Source of the DNA: Alistipes sp.
GTDB lineage: Bacteria; Bacteroidota; Bacteroidia; Bacteroidales; Rikenellaceae
Assembly: GCA_017410165.1 (NCBI GenBank)
Contig: JAFQRH010000025.1
Coordinates: 89,029 to 153,028, forward strand
Direction: 5' to 3'
Length of the DNA stretch: 64,000 nucleotides
Below are positions 8,137 through 16,645 of this stretch, piece after piece. The notes under the pieces were generated by a model, which saw only the letters and a list, made by a program, of their open reading frames with translations, searched no databases and was not told where the DNA came from. The translations under genes were made by a program, and so were the position numbers. Position 1 is the first letter of the stretch; each line of letters starts with the position of its first letter.

Positions 8137-8994
8137 ATGAAACGATTGATTATTTTGACGATTACCTGCCTTGTGGCAGTGGCTGCAATGGCGCAGACCG
8201 CAGAGCGCGTAGGCGTTTATAATGATAACGGAAAGGTCTGCTTCTCGCAACCGACGAGTAGCGTGACGGTGGTGCTGGACGTCGAGCGTCGCACCTTTAC
8301 GCCGGGCGAGTTGGCTCGTTACGCGCAGAAGTATCTGGGCGTTCGCGCATCGCTTGCACCGCGTACGGAGTGCAAACTGCTCTCGGCGTCGATTGTCACC
8401 GATGCATCAGCGTTGAAGGAGCCATCGGCACAGGCAGTTGCAACGTCGGAGGGCGTATCGCCTCTTCCGGCATATCGTACCGATGGTCGCGCGATGACGC
8501 AGGAGCAGCAGGCGTCGGCCGCTGCCGAGATGATATTCTCGTTGCGTCGTCATCGTACGGAGCTAATTACGGGCGATGCGGGCGAGTATGTCTTTGGTGC
8601 GGGTCTGCAATCGGCATTGGACGAGATTTCGCGCTTGGAGGCGGAGTTGCTTGCTCTGTTCTATGGTACGGAGCGCGCAGAGCGCGTCGAGCGTCGTTTC
8701 GAGATTACGCCGACTTCGACAGAGAAGGATTATGTCTTGTGTCGTTATCGTGACGATGAGGGTGTTGTTTCGACCTCCGACCTGTCGGGCGAGATTGTGA
8801 TGTTGCACATCGAGCCACAGCCGACCGACGTGTCGTACGTGCCACTTGCCGACGAGAAGGCGAAAATCACTCATACGTATATCATCCCAGCATCGTGCCA
8901 CAGCGTACTGTTGTGCGGTACGCGCGAGATTGCGGCGGCAACGCTCACGCTCTATCAATATGGCACTCGCGTGGAGATTCTTCCTGTAAAATAA
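8137..8994 (+). CDS. DUF4831-like exported protein
   Basis: 285 residues. A type I signal peptide (MKRLIILTITCLVAVAAMAQ, cleavage after AMAQ) indicates export to the periplasm. The segment FTPGELARYAQKYLG followed by an acidic, alanine-rich central region and a C-terminal beta-rich part with HTYIIPASCHSVLL matches what I recall of DUF4831, a Bacteroidota family with no known role. No catalytic motif is visible. It starts 48 bases after trmN6 and may be part of the same transcript. Confidence 0.7.
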   Translation: MKRLIILTITCLVAVAAMAQTAERVGVYNDNGKVCFSQPTSSVTVVLDVERRTFTPGELARYAQKYLGVRASLAPRTECKLLSASIVTDASALKEPSAQAVATSEGVSPLPAYRTDGRAMTQEQQASAAAEMIFSLRRHRTELITGDAGEYVFGAGLQSALDEISRLEAELLALFYGTERAERVERRFEITPTSTEKDYVLCRYRDDEGVVSTSDLSGEIVMLHIEPQPTDVSYVPLADEKAKITHTYIIPASCHSVLLCGTREIAAATLTLYQYGTRVEILPVK

Positions 8995-9103
8995 TCGGAG
9001 CCGAGATAGAGCCGAAGCAATCCGACGTGAGAGTGTGATGTGTAACTCGCACGGCTTAAATTGCGCTGCAACTCTTCTTCACGGCCGATAATACAAACCG
9101 AAT

Positions 9104-9742
9104 ATGCAAAACTACACTTCGCGTATGGTCTCCCTGATGGGTGCACTGCGTAAAGCGATGAACGGAGCTGTGCTCGATACGTTTCGCCTCTATGGTGCCG
9201 ATTATGGGATGAACTATGGCGTGGCGATTCATACGTTGCGCGATATGGCGCGTGAGGTTGGCGAGGATGATGGCTTTGCCCGATTTCTCTATCGTCAGCA
9301 GGTGCGCGAGTTGCGACTCATCGCTTTGTGGACGGCATCGCCAGCCGAGGTGCGCAGTGCGGAGGATGTCGCGTTTTGGGCGTCGGGCATCATCAATTCG
9401 GAGGTTGCCGAACAGGCAGCCCAGGCGTTGCTGTCGCGTGTAGAGTCGATTGACGAGTTGCTCGTGGCGTGGTGTGATGGCGCAAACGAACTGCTCGCTT
9501 ATGCGGCTATGCTTGCCGCCTCGCGTAGTGCGAAGGTCGATGCCGAGCGTGCTGCCGATGCTGTTGTGCGTAGCGTGCGCAACTTCCCAAATAACCATCT
9601 TGCGGCGCAGGGTGCGGTGGCACTTACCGTGTCGCTCATCGAAAAAAATCGCCCGACAGTGAACCGATTGCTCGCTCTGTCGGACGATACTCCTTCTGCC
9701 GCATATCTGCGCGAAGAGGTGGCGTGGCGATTGGATTACTAA
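9104..9742 (+). CDS. AlkD-like HEAT-repeat protein (putative DNA alkylation repair family)
   Basis: 212 residues, almost entirely helical, with an alternating arrangement compatible with HEAT-like repeats. GVAIHTLRDMAREVGEDDGF and the segment QQVRELRLIALWTASPAEV resemble the AlkD-type DNA glycosylase family, whose members excise alkylated bases; the substrate-contact residues could not be verified by eye. The gene converges on radA, the two stop codons overlapping by 4 bases (9739-9742). The 109 bases between it and the previous gene show no recognisable promoter. Confidence 0.55.
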   Translation: MQNYTSRMVSLMGALRKAMNGAVLDTFRLYGADYGMNYGVAIHTLRDMAREVGEDDGFARFLYRQQVRELRLIALWTASPAEVRSAEDVAFWASGIINSEVAEQAAQALLSRVESIDELLVAWCDGANELLAYAAMLAASRSAKVDAERAADAVVRSVRNFPNNHLAAQGAVALTVSLIEKNRPTVNRLLALSDDTPSAAYLREEVAWRLDY

Positions 9743-11133
9743 TCGTCGAAATGCTCCTCGTGGCGCGTGTCGAATATGTGACGGGCAAGTTCCGCGATGT
9801 TGTTGATACGGATAACCTCGATGCCCGAAATCTTCTTCTGTTGTGCGACGTAACCCGAAACGATGATACGCTTGAAACCAAGGCGTGCTGCCTCGGCTAT
9901 GCGCTGCTCGGTGCGTGGCGCAGGGCGAACTTCGCCCGACAGACCCACCTCGCCGGCAAGTGCCAAACGCTCGCGTAGCGGGCGGTCGAAGTAGGAGGAT
10001 ATGACTGCGGCAACCACCGCCAAATCGAGCCCCGTGTCGGAGATGCGGAAACCTCCTGCAAAGTTCAAAAAGACATCCTTCTGAAACATCTTCATTCCGA
10101 CCCTCTTTTCGAGGATAGCCAACAACATATTCATACGGCGTGTGTCGTAGCCGGTTGTGTTGCGTTGCGGAGTGCCGTATGTCGCCTGACCGACGAGTGC
10201 CTGTACCTCGATAAGGTATGGACGTATGCCGTCAACCGCCGCACCGACCGCAATGCCGGCAAGTGGCTCGTCGTAGTGCGTCAGCAATACCTCCGAAGGG
10301 TTTTCGACGCTGCGCAGACCGTCGCCCAACATCTCGAATACGCCGATTTCCGCCGTCGCACCAAAGCGGTTCTTGATGCCGCGCAGAATGCGGTATATGT
10401 TGTTGCTGTCGCCCTCGAATTGCAGAACGACATCGACAATATGTTCCAAAATCTTCGGGCCCGCAATGGTGCCCTCTTTGGTTATGTGGCCGATGATAAA
10501 TATGGCGGTACCCGTTGCCTTGGCATATTTGAGCAGCGTTGCTGCACACTCGCGTATCTGCGATACGCTGCCTGCCGACGACTCGACAAGGTCGGTGTAC
10601 ATCGTCTGTATGGAGTCGATGACCACCACGTCGGGTTGCAACTCGTCAATCTGCGATACGATATTTTCGAGCAGCGTCTCGGTATAGACGATACACTCGT
10701 CGTTGTGGATACCGATACGCTCGGCACGCATCCGAATCTGCTCGGCCGACTCCTCACCCGAGACGTAGAGCGTTTTGAGCGAGTTGGCCGAGAGTGCAAG
10801 TTGCAGCGAGAGGGTTGATTTGCCGATACCCGGCTCACCACCGAGCAGTACGAGCGAGCCACGCACAAGTCCGCCACCGAGCACGCGATTAACCTCGCTG
10901 TTGCCGGTGTCGATTCGCTCGGTTGTGCCGCTTTGGATGTCGCGCACACGTTGAGGTCGTGCCGAAGGGATTGCTCCTGCGGTTACAGCCGCAGGTACGG
11001 ATGCGCTCTGCTTGGCGATAATCTCCTCCGTAAAGGAGTTCCACGCGCCACACGAAGGGCAACGTCCCAACCACTTTGGCGCCTCGAAACCGCACTCGCG
11101 GCAAAAATATGCACGTTTGACTTTTGTTGCCAT
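9739..11133 (-). CDS. radA: DNA repair protein RadA
   Basis: 464 residues. RadA is a RecA-like ATPase that promotes branch migration in recombinational repair. Domains in order: an N-terminal C4 zinc finger (CRECGFEAPKWLGRCPSCGAW, with pairs at ~10/13 and ~25/28), a RecA-type ATPase with Walker A GGEPGIGKST (~98), the RadA-specific KNRFGATAEIGVFEM near 260, and a C-terminal Lon-protease-like domain. The stop overlaps the convergent AlkD-like gene. It begins 12 bases after the rseP stop and is the last gene of the minus-strand M23-dxr-rseP-radA series. Confidence 0.96.
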   Translation of the reverse strand: MATKVKRAYFCRECGFEAPKWLGRCPSCGAWNSFTEEIIAKQSASVPAAVTAGAIPSARPQRVRDIQSGTTERIDTGNSEVNRVLGGGLVRGSLVLLGGEPGIGKSTLSLQLALSANSLKTLYVSGEESAEQIRMRAERIGIHNDECIVYTETLLENIVSQIDELQPDVVVIDSIQTMYTDLVESSAGSVSQIRECAATLLKYAKATGTAIFIIGHITKEGTIAGPKILEHIVDVVLQFEGDSNNIYRILRGIKNRFGATAEIGVFEMLGDGLRSVENPSEVLLTHYDEPLAGIAVGAAVDGIRPYLIEVQALVGQATYGTPQRNTTGYDTRRMNMLLAILEKRVGMKMFQKDVFLNFAGGFRISDTGLDLAVVAAVISSYFDRPLRERLALAGEVGLSGEVRPAPRTEQRIAEAARLGFKRIIVSGYVAQQKKISGIEVIRINNIAELARHIFDTRHEEHFDD

Positions 11134-11145
11134 TGCCGATAGTCG

Positions 11146-12462
11146 TTATTTGAAAAATTTGTAGATGTCGTTACCGTTGGCAAAGATGAAGAGTGCCAAA
11201 ATCAGAGCAAGACCGATGTATTGTGCCACCTCCAACACCTTGTCGCTCACCTTGCGGCGGGTAATCATCTCCCAAAGCGTGAAGAGTGTGTGTCCGCCGT
11301 CCAAGCCCGGAATCGGGATGATGTTCATTATGGCGAGGATAATCGAGAGGAATGCGGTCATCGACCAAAAGCGATACCAATCCCATTCGGTCGGGAAGAT
11401 GTTGGCGATGGCGATAAAGCCGCCCACCTGCTTGTAGAGACCTGTGTCGGGCTTCGCAATCATCTTCAATTGCTGCCAATAGTCCTTTACGGTGCTACCC
11501 GTCAGACGTGCGCCGGCCGGAATCGACTCCAAGAGCGTGTAGTGCTCGGTGCGAGGAGTGAGGTACTGATTGCGAATGACACCAATCATACCGTCGGCTC
11601 CAATCGGAACGGTTATCTGCAACGTGTCGCAACCACGCTCGACAGCCAAAACTGCATCCTGCGATGCGCGAGCCGTGAGCAGTGCGTTGTATGCGGTGAA
11701 GTCGTCCTCGGCAATGCCGTCAATGCCGACGATACGGTCGCCACGCATAAGACCTGCCGCAGCGGCTGTTGGTGATACCACGCTGTCGATGATAAACGGA
11801 ATACGCGGCTCGTAGAAACCCGCGAAATCGCCCTCGGCACGCAACTCGTTCAGACGTTCGTACGGCATCGTGAAGCGAAGCGGCTCGCCGTTGCGTATCA
11901 CCTCGACATCGGTCGCCTTGTCGGCAAGCAGAATCTTCGATAGGATGGCGTTGTACTTTACGATGCGCTCGCCGTCGATGCTCTCGATGCGGTCGCCGTC
12001 ACGGAAACCGAGCGACTCGGCCTTCTCGTTGAAGTTGTAGCCGTAGATGAGGTCGTCGTTTGCGATGTACGAACTGCCCCACGCGTAGGATATGCCACAA
12101 TAGATGAAGAATGCCAGAATGACGTTCATCGTAACGCCTGCCACCAACACGAGGAAGCGTTGCCAAGCGGGCTTCGAGCGGAACTCCCACGGTTGCGGCT
12201 CGGAGGCCATATCCGATGCGCTCTGCGTCTCATCGACCATACCTGCAATTTGGCAATAGCCGCCCAGAGGCAGCCAACCCAAACCGTATTCGGTCTCGCC
12301 TCGACGGAATTTGAACAGCGAAAAGCCCCAATCGAAGAATATGTAGAACTTCGAGACGCGAATCTTGAACAGGCGTGCCACAATGAAGTGGCCGAACTCG
12401 TGAACGGTAATGAGCAGTGTCAAACTCAGGAAGAATTGTATTACTCTGATTAAAATTTCCAT
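11146..12462 (-). CDS. rseP: Site-2 protease RseP
   Basis: 438 residues of an intramembrane zinc metalloprotease. The first membrane segment carries HEFGH (~21-25), whose two His bind zinc and whose Glu is catalytic. The central periplasmic part contains two PDZ-like domains (GFRDGDRIESIDGERI and GLMRGDRIVGIDG). The third motif is NIIPIPGLDGGH (~380), whose Asp is the remaining zinc ligand, followed by a final membrane segment. In other bacteria RseP cleaves anti-sigma factors and leftover signal peptides; the substrate here is unknown. It lies 91 bases after dxr and 12 before radA, both on the same strand. Confidence 0.95.
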   Translation of the reverse strand: MEILIRVIQFFLSLTLLITVHEFGHFIVARLFKIRVSKFYIFFDWGFSLFKFRRGETEYGLGWLPLGGYCQIAGMVDETQSASDMASEPQPWEFRSKPAWQRFLVLVAGVTMNVILAFFIYCGISYAWGSSYIANDDLIYGYNFNEKAESLGFRDGDRIESIDGERIVKYNAILSKILLADKATDVEVIRNGEPLRFTMPYERLNELRAEGDFAGFYEPRIPFIIDSVVSPTAAAAGLMRGDRIVGIDGIAEDDFTAYNALLTARASQDAVLAVERGCDTLQITVPIGADGMIGVIRNQYLTPRTEHYTLLESIPAGARLTGSTVKDYWQQLKMIAKPDTGLYKQVGGFIAIANIFPTEWDWYRFWSMTAFLSIILAIMNIIPIPGLDGGHTLFTLWEMITRRKVSDKVLEVAQYIGLALILALFIFANGNDIYKFFK

Positions 12463-12553
12463 ATCTTTTTGTTTGCTTTTTTGTATTTGTTCCTATTTTG
12501 TAACTATTTGTGAATCCTTTGATATTGCGGTTTAGCGTGTGCCTAAATGTGAA

Positions 12554-13705
12554 TTATAACCCGAGAAAACTCTTTGCCAGCATACGCGATTCGGTGTTTG
12601 CCGCAGCCAAATCCTGCTCGGTCGGGTGCAGCGTGAACGACGCCTTGCCGAGTGCGTACTCGATGGTGCGCACGATATCCATATATCCGCACTGCTTTGC
12701 CAAAAAAGCGGCTACTGCCACCTCGTTTGCGCCGTTCATCGTGCAACCGGCTGTTCCGCCTCGACGCAGACAGTCGTAGGCGATGTCGAGTGCCGGATAC
12801 TTCACGCGATCCACCTCGCAGAATGTAAGCGACGGATTCTCCGCAAAACTGAAACGCTCGCAGTTGCGCGACGCACGCTCCGGAAAGAGCAGAGCGAACG
12901 AAATCGGGGTGCGCATATCGGGCGTACCGAGCTGTGCTTTGATTGCGCCATCCTCGAACTCGACCATCGAGTGAACGATGGATTGCGGGTGCTGAATGAC
13001 GGAGATGCGCTCCGGCTCGATGCCGAACAACCAATGCGCCTCGATAACCTCGAAACCCTTATTGACGAGTGTCGAGGAGTCGATTGTAATCTTCGCACCC
13101 ATTGTCCATTGCGGGTGTCGCAGTGCCTGCTCGGGTGTGACGTCTGCCAATTTCTCGCGCGGAACGTCGCGCAGCGAACCACCGCTGCACGTAACAATCA
13201 ATCGGCGGATGGGTGCTGTTTCGCCCATCAAACACTGAAAAATTGCCGAGTGCTCGGAGTCTATCGGGATGATTGGCGCGTGGTGCTGCAACGCTTGGCG
13301 CATAACCAATTCGCCACCTACGACCAGCGACTCCTTGTTGGCGAGTGCAATCTTCTTACCCTGCTCGATGGCACGCAACGTCGGAGCCATTCCGGCGTAG
13401 CCGACCAGAGCATTTACCACCACGTCGATATTCGATGCGGCGGCACACTGCGCAACGGCATCCTCGCCGGCATAGACCTTGACATCGGTGTCGGCGAGCG
13501 CATCGCACAGTGGCGCATAGTAACGCTCGTCGGCAATCACAACGCTGTCGGCATCAAATTCGCGTGCTTGCTCGGCGAGTCGCTCCCAATTACGATGTGC
13601 CGTGAGGGTTATTATCTCGAATCGTTCGGCATTCTCGCGCACAATATCGAGAGTCTGCACTCCGATTGAGCCGGTCGAGCCGAGCAATGCAATTCGTTGT
13701 CTCAT
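12554..13705 (-). CDS. dxr: 1-deoxy-D-xylulose 5-phosphate reductoisomerase
   Basis: 383 residues, normal length. It converts DXP to MEP with NADPH, the committed step of the MEP isoprenoid pathway. Evidence: the N-terminal NADPH-binding GSTGSIGVQTLDI, ALANKESLVVGGE, IPIDSEHSAIFQCL, the flexible-loop region TCSGGSLRD, HPQWTMGAKITIDSSTLVNK, and the C-terminal GGTAGCTMNGANEVAVAAFL. It starts 21 bases after the M23-like gene. The association of dxr with rseP is common across bacteria. Confidence 0.97.
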   Translation of the reverse strand: MRQRIALLGSTGSIGVQTLDIVRENAERFEIITLTAHRNWERLAEQAREFDADSVVIADERYYAPLCDALADTDVKVYAGEDAVAQCAAASNIDVVVNALVGYAGMAPTLRAIEQGKKIALANKESLVVGGELVMRQALQHHAPIIPIDSEHSAIFQCLMGETAPIRRLIVTCSGGSLRDVPREKLADVTPEQALRHPQWTMGAKITIDSSTLVNKGFEVIEAHWLFGIEPERISVIQHPQSIVHSMVEFEDGAIKAQLGTPDMRTPISFALLFPERASRNCERFSFAENPSLTFCEVDRVKYPALDIAYDCLRRGGTAGCTMNGANEVAVAAFLAKQCGYMDIVRTIEYALGKASFTLHPTEQDLAAANTESRMLAKSFLGL

Positions 13706-13726
13706 TTTTCCTGTTTGGTTAATGTG

Positions 13727-14575
13727 TTAAAAGATGATATACGCTTCGGGGTCGAGTGGTTTGCCACCCATCCACAACTCGAACTCAAAGAGTGCTTCGC
13801 TCTTCTCCTCGTCGGCCGAGTATCCGACAACTTCGCCACTCGCCACTCGCTGCCCCTTCGCAACGATGGTGCTCGACAGATGACGATAGACCGACACCAT
13901 TCCGTTGTCGTGCTGGATGGTGACGCAGTGGTCGCCATCCGGAGTCCAATCGACCGCCGTCACCGTTCCTGCGGCGATGGCTACGATTTGGGTCGAAGGT
14001 GTGCCTGCCATACGTACACCGTACAGGCCGACCTTGGCGTTGAAACGCTCGGAGATTATGCCCTCCATCGGCTTGATGGCGTTGATATTGCTGTGTGCGT
14101 TACCCGAAGATGTGTTCAGAGCGTATGCGCTGTCGTTCTCCATCTGGCGACGGAAGAGCGAATCGGCCTTCGATGGCGGAACAATCTGCTTGTTGCGAGC
14201 CGTTGTGTCGTTCTGCACGGTGCGCATCGTCGGCGTTTTGCCATCGACAACAAGTATGCGGTTTTCGTTGTAGATGAGCATATCGTTCATCTTGCGTTCG
14301 AGCGAATCGATACGAATCAAACTGCGCACGAGCGTCTCGCGCGACTTGCTGGCATCGGTTCTGTAACCGGGCAGCATATCGAGCAGTGGGGTATATGCCA
14401 CCAAAATCAGCAGAATGCCGAAGATGATGAACGCAAGTGCAATGAGTGCCGAGCCGATTCCGATGGGCGAAATATGGGCGTACCACGTCTCGTTGCCGGT
14501 TTCGGGGTTTGATATGCTTATGCGGCGTTTGCGGAATATTTCGCGCAACGCTCCGCGCTTTGTGTTGTTTGCCAT
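13727..14575 (-). CDS. M23-type (LytM-like) protein with degenerate zinc site
   Basis: 282 residues: a short basic cytoplasmic part, one membrane segment (residues ~40-60), a helical linker (~70-110) and a C-terminal LytM fold (~165-282). The fold is recognisable from GIISERFN, IVAIAAGTVTAVDW, VTIQHDNGMVSVYRHL and KGQRVASGEVVGYSADEE. The zinc ligands are not conserved: the usual HxxxD after the ERF segment reads YGVRM, and the HxH before the end reads FEFEL. It is therefore probably a non-catalytic LytM protein, like EnvC/NlpD types that activate amidases; that role is inference. It is the first gene of the dxr-rseP-radA series. Confidence 0.8.
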   Translation of the reverse strand: MANNTKRGALREIFRKRRISISNPETGNETWYAHISPIGIGSALIALAFIIFGILLILVAYTPLLDMLPGYRTDASKSRETLVRSLIRIDSLERKMNDMLIYNENRILVVDGKTPTMRTVQNDTTARNKQIVPPSKADSLFRRQMENDSAYALNTSSGNAHSNINAIKPMEGIISERFNAKVGLYGVRMAGTPSTQIVAIAAGTVTAVDWTPDGDHCVTIQHDNGMVSVYRHLSSTIVAKGQRVASGEVVGYSADEEKSEALFEFELWMGGKPLDPEAYIIF

Positions 14576-14590
14576 AGGTACAATTTTCTA

Positions 14591-14622
14591 CAAAAGTACA
14601 ACTTTTGTACGGGATTTACAAA
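14591..14622 (-). promoter_or_regulatory. Promoter for the M23-dxr-rseP-radA series
   Basis: Read on the minus strand, TTTG (14622-14619), a 20-nt spacer and TACTTTTG (14598-14591) match the Bacteroidota consensus. Transcription should begin about 9-10 bases before the ATG at 14575. Confidence 0.8.
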
Positions 14623-14660
14623 CTCTGCACGCAATAACCGCTAAATAACGTGTAATAACG

Positions 14661-14703
14661 CAAAAGACGTCATCCGTGCCTGCTGCCCGTCTAACGTCTT
14701 TTG
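14661..14703 (-). terminator. Hairpin after the small envelope protein gene
   Basis: CAAAAGACGT (14661-14670) pairs perfectly with ACGTCTTTTG (14694-14703), a 10-bp stem with a 23-nt loop. It lies downstream of the minus-strand gene ending at 14772. Confidence 0.65.
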
Positions 14704-14771
14704 TTTGCCGAATATTTTTGTTTTGTATCTGTTTTTTTGCCTGGCTTGCTTCCTCTTTTTTTGCACGTCGC

Positions 14772-15377
14772 CTACCATGTGAAGCCGACGTTTACGCTTG
14801 CGCAAAATCCATATAAGAAGAATGGAAAGCCGGCTCCGATGTTGAGCATTCGTCCTCTCTTGAATCGTATGGCGACGCCCATCTCCGGATGTATGTACGG
14901 CTGTGTTATTATGTTAGTTAGGGTGTGCGTCGGCTGGTTGCGATATATATCAAGAAGAGCACCTGCGTCAAGTACGAAATAGGGGGATACCTTGCGGTCG
15001 AGTACGGTTGCTCTTAAATGCAGATTTATAGGCATATAGATACAGTCTTCGTATGGTGCGAACGAAGGGTTGTAGAATGCTCCGACACTACCGCCGAGCG
15101 AGAACCATTGGTTGAAATTATAGCCGTTGATAATCTTTGCTCCGTATGCAATATAGGTTGGTGAAAATATCAACATGCCAACTTGTGCCGTACCGAAATA
15201 ACCACGTTTGCCGTAGCGGTATGTGCGTGATGCGCGACGTTCGAGACGAAGCTCCTTTTTCGAGAGTGACGCTTGGGTAGTGTCTGTTGTTTGCGATGTC
15301 ATGACAACGCTCTGCTGTGCTGCGGCAATGGAGCATAACGAAAATGCCGCTATTGCCAAAATTATTAACCGTTTCAT
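14772..15377 (-). CDS. Small exported envelope protein (probable beta-barrel)
   Basis: 201 residues. A type I signal peptide (MKRLIILAIAAFSLCSIAAA, cleavage before QQS) is followed by a basic Ser/Lys/Arg-rich stretch, then alternating aromatic/glycine segments such as YGAKIINGYNFNQWFSLGGS, and a C-terminal end VNVGFTW in which the terminal aromatic residue resembles outer-membrane beta-barrel ends. I recognise no named family. A longer open frame extends upstream on the same strand to 16619 but lies opposite the nucleotidyltransferase gene; the ATG at 15377 is favoured by the signal peptide and by the promoter just upstream. Confidence 0.75.
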   Translation of the reverse strand: MKRLIILAIAAFSLCSIAAAQQSVVMTSQTTDTTQASLSKKELRLERRASRTYRYGKRGYFGTAQVGMLIFSPTYIAYGAKIINGYNFNQWFSLGGSVGAFYNPSFAPYEDCIYMPINLHLRATVLDRKVSPYFVLDAGALLDIYRNQPTHTLTNIITQPYIHPEMGVAIRFKRGRMLNIGAGFPFFLYGFCASVNVGFTW

Positions 15378-15400
15378 AACTCGTTGAAGATTTGTTAGCT

Positions 15401-15431
15401 CAAATATAGCGAAAATATGCGAAAAAACAAA
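15401..15431 (-). promoter_or_regulatory. Promoter for the small envelope protein gene
   Basis: On the minus strand TTTG (15431-15428), a 19-nt spacer and TATATTTG (15408-15401) form a full consensus match, about 18 bases before the predicted transcription start and ~25 before the ATG. Confidence 0.85.
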
Positions 15432-15479
15432 GTTTTTTTGCTGAAAAACGGATACCGACTGTGCTTTATCGGCTGTGGC

Positions 15480-15510
15480 TTGTTGAAATCGCAAAAAATT
15501 CATAACTTTG
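15480..15510 (+). promoter_or_regulatory. Promoter for the nucleotidyltransferase gene
   Basis: TTG (15480-15482), a 20-nt spacer and TAACTTTG (15503-15510). It implies a 5' untranslated leader of roughly 130 bases (to 15644), in which I see no recognisable riboswitch. Confidence 0.65.
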
Positions 15511-15644
15511 TACGATTTTGGGACGCTGTGCTCGGGCGTGTCGCTCGCGGGGGTGTAGGGCGATAGCCGACATCCTTGGCAAACAAGGTGCGAGCCAACA
15601 AATGAAAAGAATAATAATAGAACAAATAAAACATATAAAAAATT

Positions 15645-16562
15645 ATGGTAAAACCAACTCTTTTGGTGCTGGCTGCGGGTATGGGCTCGCGCTATGGCTC
15701 GCTTAAACAGATGGACGGTGTAGGTCCTAATGGCGAGGCAATTATCGACTATTCGGTCTATGATGCAATTCGTGCCGGTTTCGGCAAGGTGGTATTCGTT
15801 ATCCGCCACTCGTTTGCTGATGATTTCCGTTCGGTGTTCAATGCCGAGCGTTTCGGCGGAAGAATCGAGGTGGAGTACGTCTATCAGGAACTCGACTATC
15901 TGCCGGAGGGCTTCTCCGTGCCGGAGGGTCGCGAAAAGCCGTGGGGTACGAACCACGCAGTGATGATGGCAGCCGATGCTATTGATACGCCGTTTGCGGT
16001 TATCAATGCCGACGACTTCTATGGCGAGAACGCCTATAAGGTGATTGGCGACTATCTGTCGAAGTTGGATGGCAGCAAGAATAAGTATTGTATGGTGGGC
16101 TACGAGGTAAACAAGACGCTTTCGGAGAATGGTACCGTGTCGCGTGGTGTCTGCACCGTGAATCGTTGCGGCAATCTGACCTCGATGGTCGAGCGTACGA
16201 AGATTGAGCGTAACGCCGATGGCGTAATCGTATTCCACGATTTGGGCGACGATGTGGCTCTGGAAGAGAATACGCCGGTGTCGATGAACTTGTTTGGTTT
16301 TACGCCCGACTATTTCGCCTACTCGCAGGAGGCATTCAAGGAGTTCTTGGCCGACGAGGCAACCAAAACCAATCTGAAAGCCGAGTTCTTCATTCCGCTG
16401 ATGGTCAATCGTTTGATTGGTGGCGGCGTGGCGAAGATGAAGGTGCTCAAAACCTCGTCGCAGTGGTTTGGTGTTACCTACAAGGAGGACAAGCCGCAAC
16501 TTGTTGCCAAAATCGAGGCACTTATCGAGCAGGGCGTCTATCCGCGTAATTTGTGGGAGTAG
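15645..16562 (+). CDS. Sugar-nucleotidyltransferase family protein
   Basis: 305 residues with a nucleotidyltransferase fold. The N-terminal glycine-rich motif LVLAAGMGSRYGSLKQMDGV binds the nucleotide triphosphate, KPWGTNHAV follows at ~105, and VINADDFYGE (~120) supplies the metal-binding Asp pair. Family members join NTPs to sugar 1-phosphates; the substrate cannot be told from sequence. The Bacteroidota version is often near a sugar kinase, but here it is followed by gltX after 83 bases. A-rich sequence precedes the ATG. Confidence 0.8.
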   Translation: MVKPTLLVLAAGMGSRYGSLKQMDGVGPNGEAIIDYSVYDAIRAGFGKVVFVIRHSFADDFRSVFNAERFGGRIEVEYVYQELDYLPEGFSVPEGREKPWGTNHAVMMAADAIDTPFAVINADDFYGENAYKVIGDYLSKLDGSKNKYCMVGYEVNKTLSENGTVSRGVCTVNRCGNLTSMVERTKIERNADGVIVFHDLGDDVALEENTPVSMNLFGFTPDYFAYSQEAFKEFLADEATKTNLKAEFFIPLMVNRLIGGGVAKMKVLKTSSQWFGVTYKEDKPQLVAKIEALIEQGVYPRNLWE

Positions 16563-16645
16563 CCGCGAGTGCTGATAAGGTTGCTCGTCCGAAGAGAGAT
16601 TTAAGAAAACGAAACACAACGAGAAAAAAGAGAATATAGAAAGCT

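Noticed and set aside
15378..16619. N-terminal extension of the small envelope protein to 615 residues
   Set aside because: It would overlap the nucleotidyltransferase gene on the other strand and would bury a good signal peptide and a consensus promoter.
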